Shown in pieces: positions 1 through 12,937 of a stretch of 64,000 bases of DNA. The stretch comes from Paramecium octaurelia (lineage: Eukaryota > Ciliophora > Oligohymenophorea > Peniculida > Parameciidae). The stretch spans positions 138,681 through 202,680 of the forward strand of contig CAJJDP010000035.1 in NCBI GenBank assembly GCA_905182995.1. Direction: 5' to 3'. The first letter of the stretch is position 1, and the number at the start of each line of letters is the position of its first letter. Below the pieces are notes generated by a model that had not been told where the DNA came from, searched no databases, and saw only the letters and a program-made list of their open reading frames with translations. The position numbers and the translations under genes are program-made.

Positions 1-3000
1 TAGATCAAAGTACGAAATGCACATCATGTGGAACAACCAATAATCTGCTTTATTAAAACAAGTGTATTTCTTAATGTCCAACAGGAATATTTCAGGTTGG
101 GTTCTCTTGCATTGCATGTACTTCACCCTGTAAAACATGTAGCACTGGTCCAACTGCATGTCTCACTTGTGTTGCTAATTATTATTACAAAAAGACATCA
201 TTGAGTTGTGTTACTGATTGTGGTACTAGATATTTCTAAGATGGAAGTGAATGTACTTAATGCTCTGATCCATGCAATAATTGTTCCAGTAGCACAATAT
301 GTATTGATTGCATTACAGGATACTACTTTTTCAATAATAGTTGTATATCAACAGTGCCTAGTGGCTATTATTAATCAGGCAATACCTTAATTAAATGTCC
401 TAACATTTGTGGAAATTGCATTTCAGAAACTGAATGTACTTCTTGTCCAACAAATCAATATTTGTTATCAAAATAATGCATAGATAAATGTCCTGATAAA
501 TATTACTCATTGAACTTTGTCTGTTATTCTTGTGATGCCTCGTGCCTGTTATGTTCCTCAAGCACAGTGTGTACTTTATGTCCAGATAATTATTTACATT
601 TGTCTGGTAAATGCTATTAGAATTGTCCTACTAAATACTACTCCTTGGATTAATAGTGTTTATCATGTCAATCATCTTGTGCCACTTGTGTGAATGGTCT
701 GGAGTGTAAGACATGTCCAACAAGTTCACCATATATGTCAAGTAATCTGTGTGTTTCCACCTGCTTGGCCAATTATTATATAAAAGAGTATGCCTGTATC
801 AAGTGTTCAAATGAGTGTGCCACATGCGATGATAAAGGCTGTCTTACTTGCATAGAGAATTACAAATATTTAAATTAGACTTGTGTAACTTCATGTCCTA
901 GTGGATATCAAGATGTACCTTATATTTATAATTACTAAGTTGAACAATGTAGGAATATGCGAGATTGTGACGAGTTCAGAGGAGCAATTAATATCCAATT
1001 TGTAAGAGAACAAGTACATACCCATTCCATTCACAATAGTAGCGATAATTATGATTTTGAGTGTTGCAGTGGCTAAGATATCTAAATCTGAGGTAATAAA
1101 TAATGTACAATAGTAGACTTTTATTCCAGGTTCAGCAGTTGGTTTATTGGGTCTAATCATTGTAGGTTCATGGACAGTGCTACTTATCTTATAATTGGAT
1201 TACATTTTGGAGAAACTAGAAATGTATCTAATAATGGGTTCGATTGGAGTTCACATTATATTGAATCTCATTAATCTATGCGTTGTCAAACATAGTACTA
1301 AAGGGGACATTGCTTTTAATTAGTGGTATGCAGCAAGGAGATCCAATTCGTGTGCCTACATCTTCCTAAATGTATTGTCTGTACTGAGTTTCACTATGAC
1401 AAGGTTTTATTTTTCTAGGTACTTCGGATTTAGATTCTTAAAATGTAGATTATCAGATGTTGATAATATGGTAGGGATGAATATCATCAATGGACTCTGT
1501 GCATTTGTATCATTATTCCATCTATTCATTTTAGTTTTGTTGTATTCCCGCTTTGATTGCCAGCGTGCTTCTAGCCTACAGGGATCAACAAAGAGAGTAA
1601 TTATTCATAAGCAGTATTGACTCATTCATAGTCACCATTATCTTTGCAATCTGTTTGATATGTGAAACTCAAAAGGACGAAAACTTTTTTGAAGAAAACA
1701 ATAATGGATCTGCTCCACATTCACTCTAAGTTATTCCTGATTACTTTTAAACCAAACGATCCAAAAGGTTTTCCTTTGATGAATCCATAAATGGATAATA
1801 GTTTGTTAAGAATGAGTAAGATCATGAGCCATCTTTTCCAAAAATTGATGAATCCATTGAATATAAAGATAATCAATCCTTTCAGAAAATGATGCATTCT
1901 CAAATGATCTTCAAATAAGAGATTCCAGATCCAAAAAAAGACAATTTCAATCTGTCTCAAGAGGAAATGATCATTAAAATACAGAGTAATGATGTTTCCG
2001 AACCCGTATCAGTTATAGAATCATCAAGAGAATATTAGAATAGAATTTAGGAATAAAAGAGATTAGAAGAATTGTAGAGGCAGGAAGAGTTAAAGAAAAT
2101 AGAATTAGAAAAATTAGCAGAACTCAAAAGAATAGAGGATGAAATCAAATAGCAAGAACTCGAAAAAGTTAGAAGAGAGAAAGAATTATTACAATTAGAG
2201 GAACAGAAGAAACAATAGGAATAATTAATTTAGTAATAGTAAGAGACGATGAAATTAGAAAGAATAAAAGAGGAATAAAGACAGACTGAATTGGCAGAGT
2301 AGGAATAGAGGAGAATAGCTGAATTAAAGAGAATCGAGGAAGAAATTTAGGCAGAAAAAGTGAGATAGGAAGAATAAAAACTAAAACAATAAGAGGAAGA
2401 GTAGAAAAGATTATAGGAGGAACTAGAATAAAAAAAAAGAGAAGAAGAGATTAAATAATTGTTGGAAGAATAACGATTATAGGCATTGAAAGAATAAGAA
2501 TTACTTTAATCTAAATCAAATAAAATCATTTTGGTAGATCAGGATGATGATGATGCTGGATGGAATATCGAAGATGAAGAGAATCAGGAATAAAGTATTG
2601 ATTAAGGCTATTAAAAATAACTACAAAAGGAAGTTATTTTAGATGAAAACAATGATGTTGAAGATAATTGGGATGTTCCAGCACAGGGATTTGTGAGTAT
2701 ACAACCAAAATCACATCTAAAAAAAGATAAACAAATTGAAGAACCTTAAAATCCATTTAGAGGGGAGAATTAAAGATATGTAGCTTAATCAGACCTATTG
2801 AAATTCTCAAGTGATGATTAAGATGATGAAGACGATTGGGCAAAAAACCAAATATCTCCCTCTGAATTCAATGTTCTTAATTAAAGATTCAATCAAAATG
2901 ATCACTCGGTTACATAAGTTGATCGATCTAATAAGTTCTCTTCAACAGGCTAAAATTTTACATCTCTTATAAAGAGACCAACCTAACCTGATCCTGAAAC

Positions 3001-3169
3001 AATTAGTGATAGTGATTCAGTCAACAAATGTGAATAATTTCCAAAAATCAAATAAACTAAAGGACCTAAAAAATAAAATTAAGGGTAACATAAAAGGATG
3101 TAGTTATAAAGATAAAAGATTTAATAAAAAGGTAAATAAAATATTAAAACTAATGATATCCAGTTTTGA
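1..3169 (+). CDS. Cys-rich (furin-like repeat) multi-pass membrane protein, 5' truncated by window edge
   Basis: The visible part encodes 1,039 residues with no start, so the gene begins upstream. The first ~305 residues are an extracellular-type array of CxxC repeats (for example CKTCPTSSP, CATCDDKGCLTC) like growth-factor-receptor/furin repeats. About six hydrophobic segments follow (nt ~1020-1660). The tail is a long Gln/Glu/Arg/Lys-rich coiled coil (nt ~2030-2510), an acidic part (DDDDAGWNIEDEE) and a basic Gln-rich end. Frames require two introns: 915-939 (25 nt) and 1542-1563 (22 nt); both restore the membrane-segment frame. TGA at 3167-3169 ends it. This architecture is common in ciliate surface proteins of unknown role; a receptor or adhesion function is only a guess. 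The link of membrane part to coiled-coil tail rests on the second intron. Confidence 0.75.
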
Positions 3170-3914
3170 TCTTATAAATGATGAATTCAATATTTATTTT
3201 TCCTATAAATCAAGAGCAATTATTATTTTAAAGATGATTCATTTTCTAATTTCTAGAGCTTTAAATATGATATTTAAATTTAGAGGTTTATCGACTACTA
3301 ATCAGATCCATACTCATTCCTACTTTAAAAAGATTAGTTTTGTAAGAAATTAGATATTATTAACATAGATTTCATTATTTGAGATCAATAATTCATCAAA
3401 TTAACCTCGTTTATAGGTGTGTTTAAATTTACTGTGATAAACACTTCAAAAATATCTTGAATAAAAGGAGAAGGGAAGGAATTCTTAATGGAAACTTATT
3501 AAATGCTTTTCTAAATACAAATTGAACTTTCTAATAACAGATTTTGAGAATGATTAAAACATAGACTACATTTTTGACATATTATTCATTCTGTTTATTA
3601 ATTGTTATCATCTATTTTTGAATTCACTAATCATACTAGAACATACTCAATTAATTCTGGGGGGATTGAAATATTTTTAGCTTTCCTATTTTCAAAGTTA
3701 GAAATATATCAAAATTTATGAAAATGGATCAATTTTGAGTGAATTGAATTTCAGCTTCTGAATTTTTAAAGAACATCTTAGAATTATTATTAAATTTATG
3801 TTATGAAAATAATTGTATATCATTTCCCTATATTAATTAATATGTATGATTTAAAAATTAAGATATGCTATTTATGCAAAAAGTACAAAAGGTATTTGAT
3901 AAATAATTAAATTG
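3170..3914. other. AT-rich intergenic region
   Basis: No supported gene. In the first ~250 bases a frame without TGA continues past the preceding stop, but its codon content looks non-coding. Confidence 0.6.
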
Positions 3915-5959
3915 ATGCTTAAATTTTAAAAGAGATCAAGAAATGAAATCAAAGGATGCTTTCTTAACCTTGTCAATTCTTTGGACTTTTTTGGGCAACC
4001 ACCATTTTTTCGTATTTTGAAAAGATAAAAATTTAATACAGTCTTGGGCCACTTTCTAACAATTATCCTAATGGCTGTTTGTGCCTTATACATGTATTAC
4101 CAGATATAGGATTTACTTAATCAAGGAACTCCAAGCATCATCATTTCAGAAACTTAACCTTTGAGCATGCCTGTAATTGAATAAATTATATTTTTAGGCC
4201 TTTACTTTAGATCCTAAGAATTTCACATTTGTAATTAGCATAACAGATACTTCGTTATTATCGTTGTCAACCTACAAGAAACATTTCGATGTAGTTTTGA
4301 CAGCCTGTAATCGAACTCGTTTTTTCAATGAAACAAAGCAAGCTTAAGATGTCTCATTATAGTAAATTACTTAACATAACTTAGATGTCGGAATGTACCG
4401 TTGGAGAGTTGCAATCTAGATAAGCATTTTCCCTAGGATTACCAAAAGCAATTCTTCTCAAAGTTCCTTTTAAAAAATTTGTTCTGTATCAATTCAACAG
4501 TGAGCGAAGAAAATCCACCCGTAATGAATTCATACTATTGTAGTAATTACAAGGATACTCAAATGCCGATACTTTTCAATTTTTACAAGTATTAATGATG
4601 CCTTGCAGAAATTCATCAACTTATAACGGATGTAGCCCGCCGGAAGAAATTTAAACTGCACTAAAAGCAGGATATTATGCCATCTATTTGGGAGACACCT
4701 TGTTGAAATTCGATAATCCAGGCAGACCCTATGAAGAGATCATTACAGTTCAATTTTCCTCATTCTCATCGAGTCAATCTAAATAAATTCAATCAAACTT
4801 CAAAATGATTGAAACAAAGACAGACGTCGGGTTAATTAGATAAGACGTAAAAACAGAATTAGCCTTGTTATAATCAACCTAAAAGGACTTTCAATCTTCA
4901 TACAATCAAATATCCTACATAGAGAATCTAATTTTTATGGAATAAAGAGTTGGAAATTATAAGAGATCCTACATTAAACTATAAAACATATTGGGTAATG
5001 TTGGAGGACTTTGGCAATTGGTTGCTCTTACTATCAGCACATTAGTCAGTCCTGTTGTTGCAACATTGATGAATTTGTAAATGGCCAATCGTATATTCAA
5101 TTTTGAAAACAATGTGAGTAATAATGAATCCCCTTCTTTGTCACAATCAATGAACAATATTAATGGTGATCAAAATTAGAATGATTTCATTAAAGAAGAC
5201 AAAAACAAATTGGGGAATCCTTAAAGAAAATCTAAAAGGAATCTAAATTAAGTGGAAAATCGAACGGAATTAAAAAAGTTCCTAAAACATAAAAAAAAAC
5301 AACTGTAGGTTGGTATGTGTGATTTGTTTTGTATGAATTTGGGAATCAAGAAGTCATATCAACAGTAAATCAAGTATTCCATGGAGAAAATCTTTAACAA
5401 GTTGGATGTTGTAAACATATTAAATAAGATGCAGGAGATTGATAAATTGAAGTATGTACTCTTGAACAAGGAGCAATTGGAGTTATTTAATTACATTCCT
5501 AAACCATTGATTCCATCTGATATGTTTTCAAAGGACTTTGAGTAGAAACTCAATGTATTGGAAGAGAAAATAGAATTCCAATTCATACTCTAAGAAGAAA
5601 AATCTGATCTTTTCAAAATTGAATCTGCTTTCTATGCCTACATGAAATTGCATCAGAAGAAGAAGCTGGGTGATGTAGATAAAAACATTTTAGATCTTGT
5701 TGGAGAAGAAATAATTTCAATTTTTGAGAAAATCAACAAAAACCAAGATGAATTTTTGATTTAAAGCAATAGAAATATTCATTCAAATTTAAACTTATTG
5801 GATCAACATCAAATTGAAATATTATCCCCTGTAAGTAGTAAAGGAGATAATGTTTAATTTAATCGAAATGATCATGATATTGATTGCAATTCTGATTAAA
5901 ATGATGATCACGATGAACAAGCAGCTTAGATACCACCCAAAATCCCTTATAAGAATTGA
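3915..5959 (+). CDS. Ciliate-type two-TM protein with cytosolic ends
   Basis: A 664-residue protein after removal of two 25-nt introns (4173-4197 and 4395-4419, both GTA...AG). Residues ~26-40 carry a motif, FGQPPFFRILKRQKF, just before a first membrane segment (~44-62); a second lies at ~345-370 after a GGLW motif. The part between them looks extracytosolic and holds CxxP-type Cys and a CSPPEE stretch; the C-terminal ~290 residues are charged and partly coiled. I read this as one of the large, uncharacterised ciliate families with two membrane segments flanking a lumenal/extracellular domain. Topology recalls ENaC/P2X-type channels, but I see no channel signature and assign no function. The start is the first ATG in the frame of the conserved N-terminus. 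Confidence 0.8.
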
Positions 5960-6012
5960 TATTATATTTATTTTATAATTGTTTTAAATTCGATTAACAT
6001 TTTAATAAAACC

Positions 6013-7234
6013 ATGGGATCTAACTGTTCAAATTGTGGACAATGCTAAAAAGACAATAAAGATCTATTATACGAAGTTAATATTACAAAAAAAACAGAAA
6101 GTAATAAAAATGGAATGTCAATTCTGTCCTAACCATCTCAAGCCTCTAATCATACCGTTAAAGTTGTCATCACTATCTATATTAGACCCAATCAAAGATG
6201 AATCAGGTTAAGGATAACAAGGAAGTAATGAAGCAAAAGCAATTAGAAGGTTTGCGATCCTAGAAAGCAATCATAATTTAAAAATAATGGAGAGGGCATA
6301 AAGCAAGATTAATTTTTAAAGATTTGAAACAAGGGAAGCAAGAGGTTGCAAAATCTGATGAACAAGCTGCAAGTTAAAGTAAATTGAAGAGAAACACTTT
6401 CAAATATTTCAATTCAGAAGAATATGCAGGTAGCATAAAATAATTATAAGGTCAGATGTGAATCCAAATAATACTTTGAGAGAAAAAAGACCCAAATATT
6501 AATTTAGGAGTGGTACTTCCTATGAAGGAGAATGGATAGGCGATAAACGAGATGGACAAGGAACTCAAATTTGGCCAGACGGAGCTAGGTATGTAGGACA
6601 ATGGTCAAATAATAAAGCCAGTGGGAAAGGGACGTTTTATCATGTTGATGGAGACTCATATTCAGGATAATGGGAGAACGATAAGGCTAATGGCTATGGG
6701 GTCTATAGACAATCAAATGGAGCCGTCTATGAAGGTTATTGGTAAAATGATTTTTAGCATGGGAAAGGCCATGAAGAATGTATTTTTAATATTAAAGAAA
6801 GGGATTGATAATTCTAGTTATAAAGGAGAGTATTTTCAAGGTAAGAAGCAAGGTAAAGGTTTGTACAGATGGCCAGATGGAAGTCTTTTTGAAGGAACTT
6901 GGTTTGATAATAAAATAAATGGATACGTAATATTTTTTATTATAATCAGGGAGAGTACAGTTGGGCTGATGGAAGAAAGTATCAAGGGAATTGGAGATAT
7001 AACAAAATGAATGGCTATGGAGTCTATTAGTGGGCTGATGGACGATCATATCATGGCGAATATTAGGAGGATAAAAAGCATGGGAAGGGTAAATATTTTT
7101 GGCCAGATGGGAGGGTGTTTGAAGGTGAATGGAATTAAGGTAAATAACATGGAAGAGGCAAATATGTATTGGCAGATGGACAAACAAAATTTGGTATATG
7201 GGAAAATGGAAAAAGAATCAGATGGGAGCAATGA
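6013..7234 (+). CDS. IQ-motif plus MORN-repeat protein with N-terminal acylation signal
   Basis: About 375 residues. It starts MGSNCSNCGQC: Gly2 and Ser6 fit N-myristoylation and Cys5/8/11 fit palmitoylation, so the protein is probably membrane-anchored. An IQ motif follows (IIIQKQWRGHKARLIF; calmodulin binding), then at least seven MORN repeats (YxGxWxxxxxxGxG type, e.g. YEGEWIGDKRDGQG) up to the C-terminus. Introns: one ending at 6185 (best start 6163, but 6157 or 6166 keep frame too), then 6430-6455, 6780-6801 and 6927-6949; each is needed to keep the MORN frame. MORN proteins bind membranes/phosphoinositides and scaffold cortical and ciliary structures. Two more MORN genes lie within 10 kb. 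Confidence 0.85.
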
Positions 7235-7540
7235 TCAAGTTACAATCTCTTTTCTAATAGTCTCTATTAGAATAATGTCTTAAAATATTTCATCACTTAT
7301 TATATTTTATTTAAATTACTCAGAATAAGCTACATATTGAATGATTTGTTGATTTCAAACCATTCCAATCTTAATTTATATAAATTCTTATTCATTGCAA
7401 AATTTGATATATAAGAATTTAAGAATTTCATAGTCCAGCACTTGGAATTATCAATTTTAACATGATTTAGATAAGTTTAAGAATACAATCAAATAGAGCT
7501 TAGCATATTTTATACAAATAAAAATGAACAAAGAACTAAA
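7235..7540. other. Intergenic region between convergent genes
   Basis: 306 bases of AT-rich sequence between the convergent ends of the MORN gene and the NPC1-N-like gene. No RNA gene or repeat was seen. Confidence 0.6.
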
Positions 7541-8509
7541 TCAAATTGGATCTATTAAGATTTCATGATTCTCTCTTTATTTATATTTTCTAAATCCTGT
7601 GATTAATGCAGCAATTAGAATGGCTCCTGCCCAGACCCATAAAACCAAGTACCCATTGAAGCCTTCAAAAACGCCAGTTTCTTAATACAGAATCTCTTCA
7701 TCATGACACATGAGATCGCAATTATTGCAAGAGCATCTTTCGGATATTACAAATCCATCTGGTGTAACTATTTTGCCATCTGGACCAGCAGGATAATCAT
7801 ACTTGCAATCAGGAACAAAATCAAAGTTAATAGTCTCTTCGTCATTATCAATAAACTTGACTGATATGAATTATTTAGCTTAACCACTAATATATAAATC
7901 TAAACAATATACACTGCCTGTTCTCCTTGGAAGTTAAAGAATCCTCCTGGAGTTTTCATTGCTGTTACTTATGAAGCGAATTGAGTTCTCTTACAAGATG
8001 ACCACATGTCCTATAAAGATTAAAACAAAATAGTTACACATGCCACTTAAGGTTTGACTTTAATCTCAACTAACTAAACTTTCAATATATTTTTGGGGTT
8101 TAGAGGGTCTTTCATATTTGTATATCCGTTTGTGGTTAAGAAATCGCTCTAATTAGGACTACAAGTATACTCACACCAGAATTTCTTCAAATTATAGGCA
8201 CAACTAAGAATGAGACAATATATCTTACATATCACATCCACCACCAGCATTACCAAAAGATGCATCAATGGCTTGAAAGTTTCGTTGCATTTGGTCATCC
8301 TAATTTTTGTTACAGCAAACCATCTTCCCATCCATATGAGGGCATTATGAAACTCTCCCTACAAAGGGTTCAGTATCAACCTCTAATGGATCACAGTTAT
8401 TCCCTTGACACTCCACAGAGAATGCGCATCTAGAATAAGCATACGTAATGAAGGTAAATAATATTATCATTAAATTAAATAATATTATTATTTTAGGAAT
8501 TTAAATCAT
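7541..8509 (-). CDS. NPC1 N-terminal-domain-like single-pass membrane protein
   Basis: 296 residues after three introns (7887-7912, 8011-8037, 8204-8228). A hydrophobic signal peptide (~1-25) is followed by a Cys-rich lumenal domain with CPHMDGKMVCCNKNQ, GGGCDI, NLKKFWCEYTCSPNQ and a later CSCNNCDLMC cluster; these are the hallmarks of the sterol-binding N-terminal domain of Niemann-Pick C1. A single membrane segment (YLVLWVWAGAILIAALI) ends the protein, with a short basic tail. Full NPC1 (about 1,280 aa, 13 TM, sterol-sensing domain) is absent, so this is a stand-alone NPC1-N-like protein, probably endosomal or surface. Sterol binding is inferred from family only. Confidence 0.8.
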
Positions 8510-8878
8510 TCTAAACTGTAATTTTGAGAAATCTATATTTATCAATTAAGGGATCTTATATGATGTTTTTAGGAATTCCAATAATTCCATATTACTAATT
8601 ATTTACGATTTTATAAGAATAACAAATGTATTACTATTTAAAGCAGAAACTAAAATTATTAATAATAAATAATATTATTAAAACAATCGCACATTGTTGT
8701 AGCTAATAGGCTGATATTTTAGAAACAGAATCAAATGCCCCATTAGAATATATAATAATAGGAGACATCTAGTTTGTGTATATTTAATGAAGTATATTGA
8801 AAACGATAAAATTTCTTCATATTAAGTTTGCTTAAACAAAGTTCTAATAGATTATAATAATACATATATATAATTTTA
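8510..8878. other. AT-rich intergenic region
   Basis: About 370 bases, likely the promoter of the NPC1-N-like gene (minus strand) and the 3' flank of the FHA-BRCT gene. Nothing specific seen. Confidence 0.55.
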
Positions 8879-10382
8879 TCAAAGGAGATTTTTATATTTC
8901 AATGCACTCTTGAATAAGCATTCAATAGGACTTTGTTAGTATTAGTCATAGCCTACAATTTTAGTTTGATCTTTAGGTATTAACATATAAATTTATGCTT
9001 CTCCTTCATCATGTATTTAGTGTACAAATTTACCACCTAAGGATTCTACCAGATACTCTAATTCGAAATGTTCAATATGATAATTCATTCTTTTTGGAAC
9101 AAATATTATCACTCCCTTCAAAGGCATTATTTTGGCTTCTTTGCTAAAAATCAAAATATATGGTTACCATTTTTGAAGTCTTTTTTAATATTGTTTAAAA
9201 TCAAAATTGTATTCTTTGCAAAAATCACTAGAAAATTGAACTTAATATTAATTGTGATCGAGAATCTCATATTGATTTATTGATCTAGTTAACCAGTTTC
9301 TAGAAATGATAGGGATTCCTTTGGCCAGGGCAATCAATAATTTGATGGATCTCAATTCGACATTGTCTTCCATTATTAGCATATTAAATGTGTAATCTTC
9401 TAAACAAACTTGAACATTCTAAAGTAATAAAAACTATTGTTCATCTCTACTTGGATGGAACCCTGAAAATGCTATACAAAATTTCCATCTGCTGCATTTT
9501 CTTTGGCTCATTCTTTGACTTTCTTTTTTTATTTCCTTCATCTACTTATGATTACTTTTCTTTTTAGGAGAGCTTTCTCTATCCTTTCTCTATGGTATGA
9601 TTACATAATTTGATTTCTTCTTATTCTTGGTTTGATTTTGTAATCCTTTCTTATCCTTTGAATTGTTATTAAAATCAGGAGTTCCATTAGATAGCATCTC
9701 AGTTTATTATTCATAATCATTTTATTAGAATACATCGGTTCTTTGATTGCTTTCATTTTACTTTACTTATTCTTAATTTTATTTCTAATCATTCGATTGT
9801 TGTTATTCTTAATTGTTTTATTGTTTTAAATTAGATGAAATTGAATTAATGTCCTCATTTTACTATAAGTCTACATTATTTTACTCTTAATCTTGTTGTT
9901 ATTAGAAATGGTCTAAATCACTCTATGGAGAAGTATAGAGACTCTCTACTACCTTGACTTCTATTTAAGAGAGCCGTTCTTGCAAATTAAATTATTTTGT
10001 TTCTTTTTAAGGCAATTTTCTTGGAAGATATTGATGCTATGTTCCATTAACCACTTAAACTTTAGCTTCTATAGATTAGCCTAATCTAATTGAAAAATCC
10101 GCGGACTCAATATTTAAACTAATTTAAGCAATGATTGTACCTAAGTACAGACTCTTTGGCCAATTAATCAAAGTGTCCTTCTTCATTCTTATAGAAGACT
10201 GGACCATCTAAAACAATAAGTTCTATTTCCTCTTCATTCAAAACAACACAGCAATGATTATTCACAATTTATTTATTGTTTATACAGATTTCATGCTCCT
10301 GTGTATTTCCAATCATATTTGCTCCAATCTGTAAATTGAATTTAATTGGCAGGGCTATAACTTTTAATCTAATGGATACCAT
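8879..10382 (-). CDS. FHA-BRCT protein, NBS1/MDC1-like
   Basis: 493 residues with one 22-nt intron (10119-10140). Residues ~1-95 form an FHA-like domain (IGANMIGNTQEHEI, then NNHCCVVLNEEEIE; the usual GR is GA here and SxxH is NNH). A Gln/Lys-rich linker contains SSPKKKSNHK, a possible nuclear signal. The C-terminal ~215 residues contain one clear BRCT repeat (GIPIISRNWLTRSI includes the conserved Trp) and probably a second (LEYLVESLGGKFVHQ). FHA followed by BRCTs is the layout of Nibrin and MDC1, which recruit repair factors to DNA breaks through phosphopeptides. A role in double-strand-break repair would fit a ciliate that cuts its genome during macronuclear development, but that is inference. 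Confidence 0.75.
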
Positions 10383-10476
10383 TTTTGTAAGGTAGAATAA
10401 CAAACTTGACCATTTTCTGAGTAAAAAACATTTGGATGAAATAATAATATATATAAATGATTAAACCCATAATTAA

Positions 10477-12890
10477 TCATAGAAATTCATGAATTGATTT
10501 GAGATACACTTTCAAGCCTCTTAAAATTTCCATCTTATAATACACATTATTATGAATTTCTGATATGTAAGCCTATTTCAAGTCATTGCTTTCTTTGTAT
10601 TTTTTTAAGATAATTATGGCATCCAATAGAATCATAATCTAATTGATAAGTATTTCTTTGCGTTCCTTGTTAATGTGGAGCTATAATTAATGTTGATCAT
10701 TGATACTGCAAATCGTCTTGAGAATGATATTTAGGATTCTAATTCTTTAATATCTTAAGCCAATTCCTAGGAGTATGAATTTAGATAATGTTGTAACAAT
10801 TATATACAAAACTGCATCACGAATACTTCATAATCGACTGATACGGGTATAGTGATTAAAACATCCTTGACTTGGACTTGGTAGAGCATGAGATATAGTC
10901 TCAAATACATCAGCAAGTCCATATTGAGTTTATTCTTTTTGATTCTAAATTCCTTCGTAATCGATGAAATGGGAATGTCGTTACCATTGAAGTTGATTTT
11001 ACCTGTGTCCCACTCTTCTGGATTAATCAACTTATTGATGGTGATGGTGTCAAAGATCTATTTCTGATTTACAACCTTCTCCTTGCATATATCTGTATTG
11101 AGCCATAACTTGTTAGAATCAACTTATTACTCTAAAATTATAGGAGCTGTATTTATTTTCAGGTAGAGTAAATCCATACCAGCTAAGCAAGAATCTGTTG
11201 GTCCTTCTCCCGTAAGACACTGTAACTTATTCATGCTTCTTTATTGGCTCTGTAGTTGTGATACAAAAGTACACGTCCTTGTCATTCTCCTCGAGCCAAT
11301 CCCACTTTGACTCTTCGCTGCTGTCACTTTAATTGTCCTTCTCCTACTATTGTTGTTACTCTTAAATGGTTTATTTGATCTATTCCTTTTATTGTTGAAC
11401 CTCCAACATCTATTATTGTCTTTGTTTCAAAGCCTAGATCTATTGTGGAGGCAGACCTTTGATGGTAACTAAGTTTTTCTTTTCTAGCATTATGCTCTAA
11501 AATAATACCATTATTAAGACAGATAGTCAAGATGCTTTCACTATCTGTTTAGCCCTTTAAATCTCCCTCACTTTATTCTTTATCCGGTTCTTAAGTTAAT
11601 TCAGTTGTTTACTGTTCTATTTTGGTTTCTTATTGATTATTTTCCTTTTATTGAATCTTCTGCTGTTTCTTCTCTTCAAATTTAAGTTTCCAATCAGATA
11701 ACTCCTTTATTTTCAGAGTTTCAAATTGCTTGTTTCTTGCTATTTCAACATCTTCGTCAGAGTCGTTGTCTTCACTATCTGAGGAAGTAACAAATCCTAA
11801 ATCCCACAGGTTTACTTCAGGATGTTAAATCATTTGTTCATAATTGATCCAATTGATCATGGCTCTCTTATCAGAATTTGATATGTTATCCAAGTTGTCG
11901 ATATCTTTCAATTGATTTTCAGTGAGATATTGCTAGTGTTACAAAATGTAAGTCTGTTTGGGATCGACGAACTATTTAAGTTGAGATTCATCTTATTTGA
12001 TATTGAGAACACTTAAATTGATCTTGCTTCCCTTTATCTTATATTATTCTTGCACTATCTGCATGAAGGAATCCTGATCACTATCATGTTTCTGTTCATT
12101 TTTTCCATCCTTTTTAGCTTGAAGTTTCTCTGATTCGAGTTTCTCCATTTTTGAATTCACCAGATAATGAGTACAGGCCTTGTTGGAATGATTCAGAAAA
12201 TCAGCGATAGGGATCATACTGGTGGATTTCAAAGACCAACCAAAACATCTACTCATCACACTTTATGCTGCCCAATAAAAATCTTCCTTGTCTGTTGGTC
12301 TGGTTTCTCCAAAAACTTGAACGAATTCATTGAATATCTCTTTGGCCTGATTCCATAAATCTTTCAAATCTTCACGCACTATAGCAAATTCGTCTAATAT
12401 TATAGGATCTTCAATGTAATTCAGTTCTTCTTTGGTCCAATCAATTAAAGTGTTATTCGATTGAATTGCTTGAACATAAGGATGATAGAAGGATTTATCG
12501 CCCTTCTTCTTTTCATTGAACAAATAAAAAACTAGGGGCGCCTAATATAAAATCAATACTTAAGATATTAAATTCAGCATCCGATGTCTCATTTTCATCG
12601 AATAGTTCAGGATGCTTATCGTAGACGATGGACAATGAACTCAGTTTGCATTTCTCTTGGGATATGATCAAGGGTTGAGGCACACAGATAATTGCCTTAA
12701 ATTTATAATAAAAACTAAATACTGTATTAGCAGGAATATCCTTAGTAGCAACAACACCAGTGAGTTCTCCAAAGGCTGCTGGCATATCCACATCCTTGAT
12801 GATCACACCATTATCCAATCCCCATTTTAAGAGATTCTGATATCTGGGATTAAGCTTGATTTCATCTGTTTTCTATTGATCAAATTGCAT
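10477..12890 (-). CDS. SET-domain lysine methyltransferase (Rubisco-LSMT/SETD3/SETD6 type) with large internal insertion
   Basis: 761 residues after five introns (10681-10706, 11109-11130, 11484-11508, 12532-12559, 12696-12722). The N-terminal half gives the SET core: GELTGVVATKDIPANT, a helical iSET part with SFYHPYVQAI, and the motif IPIADFLNHSNKACTHY (~215). The second SET half, VTVSYGRRTNRFLLSWYGF, appears only at ~530. Typical enzymes have ~45 residues here, so ~270 extra, acidic, Gln/Lys-rich residues split the fold. The C-terminal ~220 helical residues match the substrate-binding domain of the LSMT class. The catalytic Tyr (SYG) and the AdoMet-binding NHS are present, so activity is plausible. 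Substrate unknown. Confidence 0.85.
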
Positions 12891-12937
12891 ATAAGGAAAT
12901 AATAAAATATATATATATATAATCTAAATAAAAAGAG

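Noticed and set aside
1-3169. Treating the Cys-rich membrane part and the coiled-coil tail as two genes.
   Set aside because: A 22-nt intron at 1542-1563 joins them in frame inside a membrane segment, and no start codon context or gap separates them.
3006-3353. A 115-residue ORF after the first gene.
   Set aside because: Standard-code artefact; its first part overlaps the true C-terminus in another frame and the rest has non-coding composition.
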